The notes below the pieces were generated by a model. It did no database searches. It saw only the letters and a program-made list of their open reading frames with translations, and was not told the origin of the DNA. Below, piece after piece: positions 46,054 to 57,489 of a DNA stretch of 64,000 nucleotides. Both the position numbers and the translations under genes were made by a program. Where the stretch lies: the NCBI RefSeq assembly GCF_030813695.1, contig NZ_JAUSVA010000002.1:6200001-6264000 (forward strand), given 5' to 3'. Origin of the DNA: Kitasatospora herbaricolor (GTDB lineage Bacteria; Actinomycetota; Actinomycetes; Streptomycetales; Streptomycetaceae). How positions within the stretch are numbered: the stretch's first letter is position 1; every line of letters starts with the position of its first letter.

Positions 46054-48504
46054 TTACGCGGGCCCGGCCACCGCCGCGATCGGCGTGGTCACCGGCACAC
46101 CCGAACCGTCCCGGCGCGGGTCGCGCTCCGGCAGCTCCACCGGCGCGCCCTTGTCCGTCGCCGCCCGGGCCGGCGCCGCGCCCGCCCAGGCGAACGCCAG
46201 CGCGTCCTCACCGCGCAGGAAGCGCTGGCAGCGCACCCCGCCGGTGGCCCGGCCCTTGCGCGGGTACTGCTCGAACGGCGTGACCTTCCAGCTGCTCTGC
46301 GCCTCGCCCGTCAGCGTCCCCGACGCACCCGCGACCGAGACCACCACCGCGTCCACCGCCGGATCGACCGCCGTGAACGACAGCACCCGCGCCCCGTCCG
46401 TCAGCTTCACGCCGGCCATGCCGCCGGCCGGCCGGCCCTGCGGGCGCACCTGCCCCGCCGGGTAGCGCAGCAGCTGGGCGTCCGAGGTGATGAAGACCAG
46501 GTCCTCCTCGCCCGTCCGCAGCTCCACCGCGCCGACCAGCTCGTCACCGTCCTTGAGGGCGATCACCTCGAACTCGTCCTTGTTCGCCGGCCACTCCGGC
46601 ACCACCCGCTTCACCACGCCCTGCACCGTGCCCAGCGCCAGACCCGGCGAGGACTCGTCCAGCGTGGTCAGCGCGATCGCCCGCTCCCCGGCATCCAGCC
46701 GCAGGAACTCCGACACCTGCGCCCCGCCCGCCAGCGTCGGCGAAGGCGTCGGCGGCAGCCCCGGCAGATCGATCACCGGCAGGCGCAGCACCCGGCCCGC
46801 CGAGGTCACCACCCCGACGTCGGCCCGCGCCGTCGCCGGCACCGCCGAGACGATCACGTCGTGCCGGCCCCGCGACTCCGCGAGCTCCAGCGGCTCCCCG
46901 TCCGCGGTCCGGGCCAGCAGCCCGGTCGACGACAGCAGCACCCGGCACGGGTCGTCCGCCACCTCCAGCGGCACCGACAGCGCCGCCGTCGGCACCGAGC
47001 CGGCCTCCAGCAGCACCGTCCGCCGCTCGGTGCCGAACTGCTTCGACACCGCGCCCAGCTCCGCCGACACCACGCTGCGCAGCTTGCTGTCCGACTCCAG
47101 GATCCCGGTCAGCTCCGCGATCTCCGCGTTCAGCTTCTCCTGCTCCGTCTCCAGCTCCACCCGGTCGAACCGGGTCAGCCGCCGCAGCGGGGTGTCCAGG
47201 ATGTACGAGGTCTGCGTCTCCGACAGCGAGAAGCGCTCGATCAGCCGCTCCTTGGCCTGCGTCGCGTTGTCGCTCGACCGGATGATCGCGATGACCTCGT
47301 CGATGTCCAGCAGCGCCACCAGCAGGCCCTCGACCAGGTGCAGCCGCTCCTGGCGCTTGCGCCGCCGGAAGTCGCTGCGCCGCCGGACCACCTCGAAGCG
47401 GTGGTCGACGTAGACCTCCAGCAGCTCCTTCAGACCCAGCGTCAACGGCTGGCCGTCCACCAGGGCCACGTTGTTGATGCCGAAGGTCTCCTCCATCGGC
47501 GTCAGCTTGTAGAGCTGCTCCAGCAACGCCTCCGGCACGAAGCCGTTCTTCACCTCGATCACCAGCCGCAGCCCGTGCTCGCGGTCGGTCAGGTCCTTGA
47601 CGTCCGCGATGCCCTGCAGCTTCTTCGCGTTGACCAGGTCCTTGATCTTCGCGATCACCTTCTCCGGCCCCACCGTGTACGGCAGCTCCGTCACCACGAT
47701 GCCCTTGCGGCGCGCGGTGACGTTCTCCACCGTGGTGGTGGCCCGGATCTTGAAGGTGCCGCGGCCGCTCTCGTAGGCGTCCCGGATCCCCGACAGGCCG
47801 ACGATCCGCCCGCCCGTCGGCAGGTCCGGGCCCGGCACGAAACGCATCAGGGTGTCGAGGTCCGCCGTCGGATGCTTGATCAGATGCCGGGCCGCCGCCA
47901 CCACCTCGGCCAGGTTGTGCGGCGGCATGTTCGTCGCCATCCCGACCGCGATCCCCGAGGTGCCGTTCACCAGCAGGTTCGGGAACGCCGCCGGCAGCAC
48001 CGACGGCTCCTGCTCGCTGCCGTCGTAGTTCGGCCCGAAGTCGACGGTGTCCTCGTGGATCGACTCCACCAGCGCCATCGAGGCAGCCGTCAGCCGCGAC
48101 TCGGTGTACCGCATCGCGGCCGGCGGGTCGTCGTTGCCCAGCGAACCGAAGTTCCCGTGCCCGTCGATCAGCGGCAGCCGCATCGAGAACGGCTGCGCCA
48201 TCCGCACGACCGAGTCGTAGATGGACGCGTCACCGTGCGGGTGCAGCCGGCCCATCACCTCGCCCACCACACGGGCGCACTTCACGTGCGCGCGGTCCGG
48301 ACGCAGGCCCATCTCGTTGGCCTGGTAGAGGATCCGGCGGTGCACCGGCTTCAGACCGTCCCGCGCGTCCGGCAGCGCACGCGAGTAGATCACCGAGTAG
48401 GCGTACTCCAGGAAGGAGCCCTGCATCTCGTCCACGACATCGACGTCGAGGATCCGCTCCTCGAAATCTCCGGGCGGCGGGGTAGGCGAACTGCGGCGGG
48501 CCAT
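46054..48504 (-). CDS. parC: Topoisomerase IV subunit A
   Basis: An 816-residue GyrA/ParC-type subunit. The catalytic tyrosine is Tyr133 (AAMRYTESRL). The quinolone region reads HPHGDASIYDSVVRMAQ, with Ala93 where E. coli GyrA has Ser83, and Asp97 at the Asp87 position. The C-terminal domain forms beta-propeller blades but lacks the canonical GyrA box QRRGGKG, which supports ParC rather than GyrA. It works with ParE (31829) in decatenation. ATG 48504 (complement) has GGGAG upstream. Monocistronic. Confidence 0.92.
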   Translation of the reverse strand: MARRSSPTPPPGDFEERILDVDVVDEMQGSFLEYAYSVIYSRALPDARDGLKPVHRRILYQANEMGLRPDRAHVKCARVVGEVMGRLHPHGDASIYDSVVRMAQPFSMRLPLIDGHGNFGSLGNDDPPAAMRYTESRLTAASMALVESIHEDTVDFGPNYDGSEQEPSVLPAAFPNLLVNGTSGIAVGMATNMPPHNLAEVVAAARHLIKHPTADLDTLMRFVPGPDLPTGGRIVGLSGIRDAYESGRGTFKIRATTTVENVTARRKGIVVTELPYTVGPEKVIAKIKDLVNAKKLQGIADVKDLTDREHGLRLVIEVKNGFVPEALLEQLYKLTPMEETFGINNVALVDGQPLTLGLKELLEVYVDHRFEVVRRRSDFRRRKRQERLHLVEGLLVALLDIDEVIAIIRSSDNATQAKERLIERFSLSETQTSYILDTPLRRLTRFDRVELETEQEKLNAEIAELTGILESDSKLRSVVSAELGAVSKQFGTERRTVLLEAGSVPTAALSVPLEVADDPCRVLLSSTGLLARTADGEPLELAESRGRHDVIVSAVPATARADVGVVTSAGRVLRLPVIDLPGLPPTPSPTLAGGAQVSEFLRLDAGERAIALTTLDESSPGLALGTVQGVVKRVVPEWPANKDEFEVIALKDGDELVGAVELRTGEEDLVFITSDAQLLRYPAGQVRPQGRPAGGMAGVKLTDGARVLSFTAVDPAVDAVVVSVAGASGTLTGEAQSSWKVTPFEQYPRKGRATGGVRCQRFLRGEDALAFAWAGAAPARAATDKGAPVELPERDPRRDGSGVPVTTPIAAVAGPA

Positions 48505-48907
48505 CGCGGCGGGGCTCCCTTGCGTCTGTCGGCTTCGTCTGCCGCCCCGGACCGTGGGTCCGGACGGCGCTGCGCTCTTGGACTTCTCTGTGTTCTCGAC
48601 GGACTGCGTCCGTACTCCGGCGTTCGGCGGACTGCGTCCGTACTGCGGGGGACCGCTCCGCGCCCGCGGACCCTTCGGTGCTCCGGGCGACTGTCGGCCA
48701 GTCGTTCAGCGCCCCCATTGTGAACCCTACGGCCGACAGACCCCGCCAAGGGCCGCCCCCCACCCACCGGCGCGCGACCCGGCCGGCGCTTCCGCCCGTG
48801 GCGAACGCCCCGTCCGCGCGGACACATCCACGGCCTCCACGCGTTGCACCACAATGGGGATCACTCAACGAACCCCCGACCCTCGACGACGGGAAGGACC
48901 CGAGCGC
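48505..48907. other. Divergent region between parC and the M16 genes
   Basis: 403 bp without a gene. GGACTGCGTCCGTACT is repeated directly at 48601-48616 and 48629-48644; each copy can fold into a GGAC/GTCC mini-hairpin in the parC leader. CACAATGGGG (48850-48859) is the best -10-type sequence for the rightward M16 operon. Confidence 0.55.
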
Positions 48908-50269
48908 ATGGCCAACCCGGCCCCCGCAGCCGCCTCCACCGGAGGCAGTGGCGCTGCCATCGCCATCACCGAACACCGCCTGGCCAACGGCCTGCGCGTG
49001 GTGCTCTCCGAGGACCACCTCACCCCGGTGGCCGCCGTCTGCCTCTGGTACGACGTCGGCTCCCGCCACGAGGTCAAGGGCCGTACGGGTCTCGCCCACC
49101 TCTTCGAGCACCTGATGTTCCAGGGCTCCGCCAACGTCTCCAACAACGGGCACTTCGAGCTCGTCCAGGGCGCCGGCGGCTCGCTCAACGGCACCACCAG
49201 TTTCGAACGCACCAACTACTTCGAGACCATGCCGACCCACCAGCTCGAACTCGCCCTCTGGCTGGAGGCCGACCGGATGGGCTCGCTGCTCTCCGCGCTC
49301 GACGACACCTCGATGGAGAACCAGCGCGACGTCGTCAAGAACGAGCGCCGCCAGCGCTACGACAACGTGCCCTACGGCACCGCGTTCGAGAAGCTCACCG
49401 CGCTGTCCTTCCCCGACGGCCACCCCTACCACCACACCCCCATCGGCTCGATGGCCGACCTGGACGCCGCCACGCTGGAGGACGCCCGCGCGTTCTTCCG
49501 CACCTACTACGCGCCCAACAACGCCGTCCTGTCCGTCGTCGGCGACATCGACCCCGAGCGGACCATCGCCTGGATCGAGAAGTACTTCGGCACCATCCCC
49601 GCCCACGACGGCAAGCAGCCGCCGCGCGACGGCAGCCTCCCCGACACGATCGGCGCCGAGACCCGCGAACTCGTCGAGGAGGACGTCCCCTCCCGCGCCC
49701 TGATGGCCGCCTACCGCCTCCCGCACGACGGCACCCGCGAGGCCGACGCCGCCGACCTCGCCCTCACCATCCTCGGCAGCGGCGAGTCCAGCCGGCTCTA
49801 CAACCGGCTCGTCCGCCGCGACCGCACCGCCGTCGTCGCCGGCTTCGGCCTGCTCCGCCTGGCCGGCGCCCCCTCGCTCGGCTGGCTCGACGTGAAGACC
49901 TCCGGCGAGGCGACCGTCGCCCAGATCGAGAGCGCCGTCGACGAGGAGCTCGCCCGCTTCGCCGCCGAGGGCCCCACCGCCGAGGAACTGGAGCGCGCCC
50001 AGGCCCAGATCGAGCGCGAGTGGCTGGACCGCCTCACCACCGTCGCCGGCCGCGCCGACGAACTCTGCCGCTACGCCGTCCTGTTCGGCGACCCCAAGCT
50101 GCTGAACGACGCCCTCCCCAAGGTCCTCGACATCACCGCCGAGGAGGTCAAGGCGATCGCCCAGGCCCGCCTGCGCCCCGACAACCGCGCCGTCCTCGTC
50201 TACGAGCCCACCGACGACACCGACGACACCGCCGCCGCCGACGACACCGAGGAGGAGACGGCCGCATGA
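48908..50269 (+). CDS. M16 zinc metallopeptidase (catalytic subunit)
   Basis: A 453-residue pitrilysin-family protein. The inverted zinc motif HLFEH has His64, Glu67 and His68, and Glu146 (KNERRQ), 78 residues later, is the third ligand. The second half is the non-catalytic M16 repeat. An Asp/Glu-rich tail ends the protein. No signal peptide. ATG 48908 follows GGAAGGA. It overlaps the next M16 gene by 4 bp; the two should form a heterodimeric peptide-degrading chamber, as in mitochondrial processing peptidase. Confidence 0.92.
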   Translation: MANPAPAAASTGGSGAAIAITEHRLANGLRVVLSEDHLTPVAAVCLWYDVGSRHEVKGRTGLAHLFEHLMFQGSANVSNNGHFELVQGAGGSLNGTTSFERTNYFETMPTHQLELALWLEADRMGSLLSALDDTSMENQRDVVKNERRQRYDNVPYGTAFEKLTALSFPDGHPYHHTPIGSMADLDAATLEDARAFFRTYYAPNNAVLSVVGDIDPERTIAWIEKYFGTIPAHDGKQPPRDGSLPDTIGAETRELVEEDVPSRALMAAYRLPHDGTREADAADLALTILGSGESSRLYNRLVRRDRTAVVAGFGLLRLAGAPSLGWLDVKTSGEATVAQIESAVDEELARFAAEGPTAEELERAQAQIEREWLDRLTTVAGRADELCRYAVLFGDPKLLNDALPKVLDITAEEVKAIAQARLRPDNRAVLVYEPTDDTDDTAAADDTEEETAA

Positions 50270-51657
50270 GCACCGACCCCACCCCCGTCATGACGTTCCA
50301 CCCCCAGCCCGAGCCCGGCACCCCCAGCCCGTGGGCGTTCCCCCGGCCGGACCGCACCACCCTCGCCAACGGCATCACCGTGCTGTACTGCGACCGGCCC
50401 GGCCAGCAGCTGGTCGCCGTCGACGTCCTCCTCGACGCCCCGCTCGCGGCCGAACCCGAGGGCCTCGACGGCGTCTCCGGCATCCTCGCCCGCGCCCTCA
50501 GCGAAGGCACCGACACCCTCACCGCGGAGGAGTTCGCGGCCGAGCTGGAGCGCACCGGCGCCACCCTCGACGCGCACGCAGACCACCCGAACGTCCGGGT
50601 CTCCCTGGAGGTCCCGGCCTCCCGCCTGCAGCGCGGCCTGACCCTGCTCGCGGACGCCCTGCGCGCCCCCGCCCTGCCCGAGAACGAGATCGAGCGGCTC
50701 GTCGCCAACCGCCTCGACGAGATCGTCCACGAGCAGGCCAACCCCGCGCGCCGCGCCGCCAAGGCCCTCTACGCCGACCTCTTCGACGCCGCCGACCGGC
50801 TCTCCCGCCCTCGCGGCGGCACCGCCGACACCGTCAAGGCCATCGACCGGGCGGCGGTGAAGGCGTTCTACGACGCCCACATCCGCCCCGCCACCACCAC
50901 CGTCGTGGTCGTCGGCGACCTCACCGGCATCGACCTGCCCGCGCTGCTCGAAACCACCCTCGGCGCCTGGACCGGCACCCCGGCGGAGCCCAGCGTGCAC
51001 GCCCCCGTCACCGCCGACGACACCGGCCGCGTCATCATCGTCGACCGCCCCGGTTCGGTGCAGACCCAGCTGCTCATCGGCCGGATCGGACCGGACCGCC
51101 ACGACGACGCGTGGGCCGCCCAGATCCTCGGCACCTACTGCCTCGGCGGCACCCTCACCTCCCGACTGGACCGCGTCCTGCGCGAGGAGAAGGGCTACAC
51201 CTACGGCGTCCGGGCCTTCGCCCAGCCGCTGCGCTCCGCCGCCGACGGCTCCGGCCGCGCGATGCTCGCCATCAGCGGCTCGGTCGACACCGCCTCGACC
51301 GCCCCGGCCCTGGCCGACACCTGGACCATCCTGCGCACCCTCGCCGCGGAGGGCCTCACCGACGCGGAGCGCGAGGAGGCCGTCCAGTTCCTGGTGGGCG
51401 TCGCCCCGCTCAAGTACGAGACCGCGGGCTCCGTCGCCGGCACCCTCGCGGACCAGGTCGAGCAGTACCTGCCCGACGACTACCAGTCCGAGGTCTACCG
51501 GCAGCTCGCCGAACTCGGCACGGCCGCCGCCACCGAGGCCGTGGTCGCCGCCTTCCCGCCGGACCGCCTGGTCACCGTGCTGGTCGGCGACGCCGCCGTG
51601 ATCGCCGACCCGGTGAAGAAGCTCGGCATCGGCGAGGTCACCGTCGTCACCTCCTGA
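50266..51657 (+). CDS. M16 peptidase-like partner subunit without zinc motif
   Basis: A 463-residue M16 protein. At the place of HxxEH it reads SGILARALSEGT, so it cannot bind zinc. The C-terminal half keeps the R...GYTYGV substrate-binding signature (REEKGYTYGVRAF). It is the non-catalytic partner of the upstream M16 enzyme, with which it is translationally coupled through ATGA. Confidence 0.92.
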   Translation: MSTDPTPVMTFHPQPEPGTPSPWAFPRPDRTTLANGITVLYCDRPGQQLVAVDVLLDAPLAAEPEGLDGVSGILARALSEGTDTLTAEEFAAELERTGATLDAHADHPNVRVSLEVPASRLQRGLTLLADALRAPALPENEIERLVANRLDEIVHEQANPARRAAKALYADLFDAADRLSRPRGGTADTVKAIDRAAVKAFYDAHIRPATTTVVVVGDLTGIDLPALLETTLGAWTGTPAEPSVHAPVTADDTGRVIIVDRPGSVQTQLLIGRIGPDRHDDAWAAQILGTYCLGGTLTSRLDRVLREEKGYTYGVRAFAQPLRSAADGSGRAMLAISGSVDTASTAPALADTWTILRTLAAEGLTDAEREEAVQFLVGVAPLKYETAGSVAGTLADQVEQYLPDDYQSEVYRQLAELGTAAATEAVVAAFPPDRLVTVLVGDAAVIADPVKKLGIGEVTVVTS

Positions 51658-51696
51658 CCTCCTGACCGACGACCGGCCTCCCGCACGCGCGGGTCA

Positions 51697-51730
51697 GGGG
51701 CCCGGCGGAGCTTCGGCTCCGCCGGGCCCC
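51697..51730 (+). terminator. Terminator of the M16 operon
   Basis: A perfect 15-bp stem (51697-51711 with 51716-51730) capped by a TTCG tetraloop, 40 bp after the stop codon. Confidence 0.88.
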
Positions 51731-51755
51731 TTCGCGTCCGCCCGGGGAAATCCGC

Positions 51756-51786
51756 TTGCCGTGCCCGCCGCCCCCGTGGGTAGATA
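51756..51786 (+). promoter_or_regulatory. Promoter upstream of the small ORF and rtcB
   Basis: TTGCCG (51756-51761) and TAGATA (51781-51786) are 19 nt apart, directly after the M16 terminator. Transcription would start near 51793. Confidence 0.5.
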
Positions 51787-51843
51787 CATCCCGCAGCCGA
51801 ACGCGCTGCGCAGGTGCCAGGACGAAGGAAGGAGGCGGTCACC

Positions 51844-51933
51844 ATGCGGGTCGAGCCCACCCTGCGCCCCACCGGCGCGCAGCGCTCCCCGAGACTGCCC
51901 CGTCCCGCCTCGCGCCGACGCCGCAGCTCCTGA
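51844..51933 (+). CDS. Possible 29-residue Arg-rich small protein or leader peptide
   Basis: An ATG at 51844 is preceded by GAAGGAAGGAGG (51828-51836 region), the strongest ribosome-binding sequence in this part of the window. The ORF encodes 29 residues with 9 arginines, four of them consecutive near the end (ASRRRRSS). It lies between a promoter (51756-51786) and rtcB (97 bp downstream of its stop). It may be a leader peptide for rtcB or an independent small protein. Confidence 0.45.
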   Translation: MRVEPTLRPTGAQRSPRLPRPASRRRRSS

Positions 51934-52030
51934 GCCGCCGCGTCCAGGATGTACCCGAGCCACGCCGGAAGCTTCGCGCGGCACCCCCCGAACTAGCATG
52001 GAACCAGTCGACCCCGGAGGTCGTTCAGTC

Positions 52031-53242
52031 ATGTCGCAGACCGCAGTACCCGCCCCGTACGAGATCGCCGGGGCCCGTGTCCCGATCCGGATGTGGACCG
52101 ACCCGGCCACCGTCGAGGGCCAGGCCATCCAGCAGTTGCGCAACATCAGTACGCTGCCGTGGCTGCACGGGCTCGCCGTGATGCCGGACGTCCACCTGGG
52201 CAAGGGCGCGACCGTCGGCTCGGTGATCGCCATGAACGGCGCCGTCTGCCCGGCGGCGGTGGGCGTCGACATCGGCTGCGGGATGAGCGCGGTGAAGACC
52301 TCGCTCACCGCGAAGGACCTGCCGGACGACCTGTCCCGGTTGCGTTCCAAGATCGAGCAGGCCATCCCGGTCGGCCGTGGACTGCACACCGACCCGGTGG
52401 ACCCGCAGAAGCTCCACGGCTTCGGCGCGGCCGGCTGGGACGACTTCTGGGAGCGGTTCGACACCGTCGCACCGGAGGTGAAGTGGCGGCGCGAGCGGGC
52501 GATGCAGCAGATGGGATCCCTGGGCGCGGGAAACCACTTCATAGAGGTATGTGTCGATACGTCCGGTTCTGTCTGGCTGATGCTGCACTCCGGATCGCGC
52601 AACATCGGCAAGGAGCTGGCGGAGCACCACATGGGCGTCGCCCGCTCGCTCCCGCACAACCAGGGGCTGGTCGACCGCGACCTCGCGGTCTTCATCGCGC
52701 GGACCCCGCAGATGGACGCCTACCGGCAGGACCTCTTCTGGGCCCAGGAGTACGCCAAGAAGAACCGTGCGGTGATGATGGCGCTCTTCCAGGACGTGGT
52801 GCGCCGCGAGTTCGCGCGGGCGAGGGTCGGCTTCGACCAGGTGATCAGCTGCCACCACAACTACGTGGCCGAGGAGCGCTACGACGGCGTCGACCTGCTC
52901 GTCACCCGTAAGGGCGCGATCCGGGCCGGCTCCGGCGACTTCGGGATCATCCCCGGCTCGATGGGGACGGGTTCGTACATCGTCCGCGGTCTGGGCAACG
53001 AGGCGGCCTTCAACTCGGCCTCGCACGGAGCGGGCCGGAAGATGAGCCGGACGGCGGCCAAGAAGCGGTTCACCACGAAGGACCTGGCCGAGCAGACCAA
53101 GGGCGTCGAGTGCCGCAAGGACAGCGGCGTCGTGGACGAGATCCCGGGTGCGTACAAGCCGATCGAGAAGGTCATCGCCCAGCAGAAGGACCTGGTCGAG
53201 GTGGTCGCCCACCTGAAGCAGGTCATCTGCGTGAAGGGCTGA
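52031..53242 (+). CDS. rtcB: RNA ligase RtcB
   Basis: A 403-residue RtcB, which joins 2',3'-cyclic phosphate or 3'-phosphate RNA ends to 5'-OH ends with GTP and Mn2+. The motifs PDVHLGKGATVG, GVDIGCGM, LGAGNHFIEV and the guanylylated-His region NSASHGAGR (~340) are all present. ATG 52031 follows GGAGG at 52015-52019. No archease or RtcR gene is adjacent. A small strongly translated ORF precedes it. Confidence 0.95.
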   Translation: MSQTAVPAPYEIAGARVPIRMWTDPATVEGQAIQQLRNISTLPWLHGLAVMPDVHLGKGATVGSVIAMNGAVCPAAVGVDIGCGMSAVKTSLTAKDLPDDLSRLRSKIEQAIPVGRGLHTDPVDPQKLHGFGAAGWDDFWERFDTVAPEVKWRRERAMQQMGSLGAGNHFIEVCVDTSGSVWLMLHSGSRNIGKELAEHHMGVARSLPHNQGLVDRDLAVFIARTPQMDAYRQDLFWAQEYAKKNRAVMMALFQDVVRREFARARVGFDQVISCHHNYVAEERYDGVDLLVTRKGAIRAGSGDFGIIPGSMGTGSYIVRGLGNEAAFNSASHGAGRKMSRTAAKKRFTTKDLAEQTKGVECRKDSGVVDEIPGAYKPIEKVIAQQKDLVEVVAHLKQVICVKG

Positions 53243-53254
53243 CCACCGGGGGAG

Positions 53255-53284
53255 GGCGGGGCTCCGGCGGCGCCGGGCCCCGCC
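53255..53284 (+). terminator. rtcB terminator
   Basis: GGCGGGGC and CCGGC arms pair with GCCGG and GCCCCGCC (53255-53284), one bulged base, followed by TTCGTGT. Confidence 0.75.
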
Positions 53285-53340
53285 TTCGTGTGCCGGCCGC
53301 ACGGGTTCGCCGCGCCGAGCGGGAGCCTGTACCGCCGGTA

Positions 53341-53384
53341 CGCCGGAGGGGTGCGCCGTCCCGCTGTGGCGCACCCCTCCGGCG
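53341..53384. terminator. ptsH terminator (bidirectional)
   Basis: A perfect 17-bp stem (53341-53357 with 53368-53384), 10-nt loop, 9 bp beyond the ptsH stop. Confidence 0.85.
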
Positions 53385-53393
53385 GGCGACGGC

Positions 53394-53672
53394 TCAGGCC
53401 GCGGGCAGCTCGTCGAGGCCTTCGTGGACGAGCTTGGCGACGCGGTCGAGGGCGCTGTCGGCGCCTTCGGCGTCGGAGGTGAGGACGACCTCCTCACCGC
53501 CCTCGGCGCCGAGGCCGAGCAGGCCGAGCATCGACGCGGCGTTGACGGGCTTGCCGTCGGGCTTGGCGATGGTCATCGGCACGCCCGTGGCCGTGACGGC
53601 GCGGACGAAGATGGAGGCGGGACGGGCGTGCAGGCCCTCGGCCCAACCGATGGTGACGCGGCGCTCAGCCAT
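53394..53672 (-). CDS. ptsH: Phosphocarrier protein HPr of the sugar PTS
   Basis: A 92-residue HPr. His15 in GLHARPAS accepts phosphate from enzyme I and passes it to EIIA; Ser47 lies in VNAASMLGLLGL, the position of the regulatory serine. In Streptomyces the PTS transports N-acetylglucosamine and links to DasR. The ATG at 53672 (complement) has AAAGG upstream. A dre-like site lies 46 bp upstream of the start codon. Monocistronic, divergent from the Pat-like gene. Confidence 0.96.
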   Translation of the reverse strand: MAERRVTIGWAEGLHARPASIFVRAVTATGVPMTIAKPDGKPVNAASMLGLLGLGAEGGEEVVLTSDAEGADSALDRVAKLVHEGLDELPAA

Positions 53673-53717
53673 GAGACGTGCCTTTCGGTGTTGCTGGCCA
53701 TGTTACGTAGACGGCCA

Positions 53718-53733
53718 TGTTGTCTAGACCAGT
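53718..53733 (-). promoter_or_regulatory. DasR-responsive element (dre) upstream of ptsH
   Basis: On the ptsH strand the site reads ACTGGTCTAGACAACA, matching the dre consensus ACTGGTCTAGACCACT at 14 of 16 positions with an intact central GGTCTAGAC. DasR, the GlcNAc-6-phosphate-sensing GntR repressor, controls pts genes in S. coelicolor. Confidence 0.85.
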
Positions 53734-53943
53734 GTCGCATGAGTGCCGGACTGCTTCGCCGCCGATCGCGACCACGGAACGCTCCTGACCGGGCACGGAA
53801 CCCTTCCGGCCGGCCTCCCGGACCTGGTCCGGCCACGTGCGTGCCCCCGGCCGGGAAGGCCTCGGCGGGCACCGTCCACGGCGGTGGGCGTCCCTCCACA
53901 GTGCCGTGGGCGCGTGCCCGGCGCCATCCGGCCCGCCGCCCGA

Positions 53944-53956
53944 TAACCTGACGAAC
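53944..53956 (+). promoter_or_regulatory. Leaderless-type promoter of the Pat-like gene
   Basis: TAACCT (53944-53949) is followed by exactly 7 nt and then the GTG; no ribosome-binding sequence is present. Confidence 0.5.
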
Positions 53957-56761
<2,805 letters not shown>

Positions 56762-56855
56762 CCTTCCTTGGTTGCGCCCCATCCGGGGTGCCCGTGCGCC
56801 GGGATCCCGGCGTCGTGCCGCCCGCTTCGTCGGCGGACCGTGCCAGGATGGAGCT

Positions 56856-57449
56856 ATGGCCAAGACCGGTACCACCACCACTCAGGACCTGCGCTCGGCG
56901 ATCGAGCGCAGTGGCTACTACCCGGCCCTGGTGTCCGAGGCGGTCGAGTCCGCGGTGGGTTCCGAGCCGATCAGCTCATACCTGGTGCACCAGGAGACCA
57001 CCTTCGACGCCAACGAGGTGCGCCGGCACGTCACCGTGCTGGTCCTCACCCAGACCCGCTTCGTGGTGAGCCACACCGACGAGCAGTCCGGCGACGCCAA
57101 CAGCCCGGTGCCGTACGCGACCACCTCGACGGAGTGCGTCCGGCTCGACCGGATCGGTTCGGTCGTGCTCAGCCGGATGGTCTCCAACCCGGAGACCTAC
57201 ACCCCGGGCACGCTGCCGCGCGAGGTCGTCCTGACCATCGGCTGGGGCGCGGTGCAGCGGCTGGACCTGGAGCCGGCCGGCTGCTCGGACCCGAACTGCG
57301 AGGCCGACCACGGCTACACCGGCTCGGCGACCGCTGACGACCTGTCACTGCGGGTCAGCGAGGCCGGCGACGGGCCGGAGACGGTCGCGCAGGCGCTGGT
57401 CTTCGCCCGGGCCCTGTCCGAGGCGACGATCAGCAGCGGCCGGCCCTGA
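56856..57449 (+). CDS. DUF5998 family protein
   Basis: A 197-residue soluble protein matching the actinobacterial DUF5998 family (LRSAIERSGYYPALVSEAVESAV at the start; SSYLVHQETTFDANEVRRHVTVLVLT). The CSDPNCEADHGYTG segment near residue 150 could bind a metal. Function unknown. ATG 56856 with GGATGGAG upstream. It is followed at 40 bp by a phosphodiesterase gene, probably in the same transcript. Confidence 0.88.
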   Translation: MAKTGTTTTQDLRSAIERSGYYPALVSEAVESAVGSEPISSYLVHQETTFDANEVRRHVTVLVLTQTRFVVSHTDEQSGDANSPVPYATTSTECVRLDRIGSVVLSRMVSNPETYTPGTLPREVVLTIGWGAVQRLDLEPAGCSDPNCEADHGYTGSATADDLSLRVSEAGDGPETVAQALVFARALSEATISSGRP

Positions 57450-57489
57450 CCCCGGCTCCCGGAAAGCCCAGGAAACAGACACCTTCACG

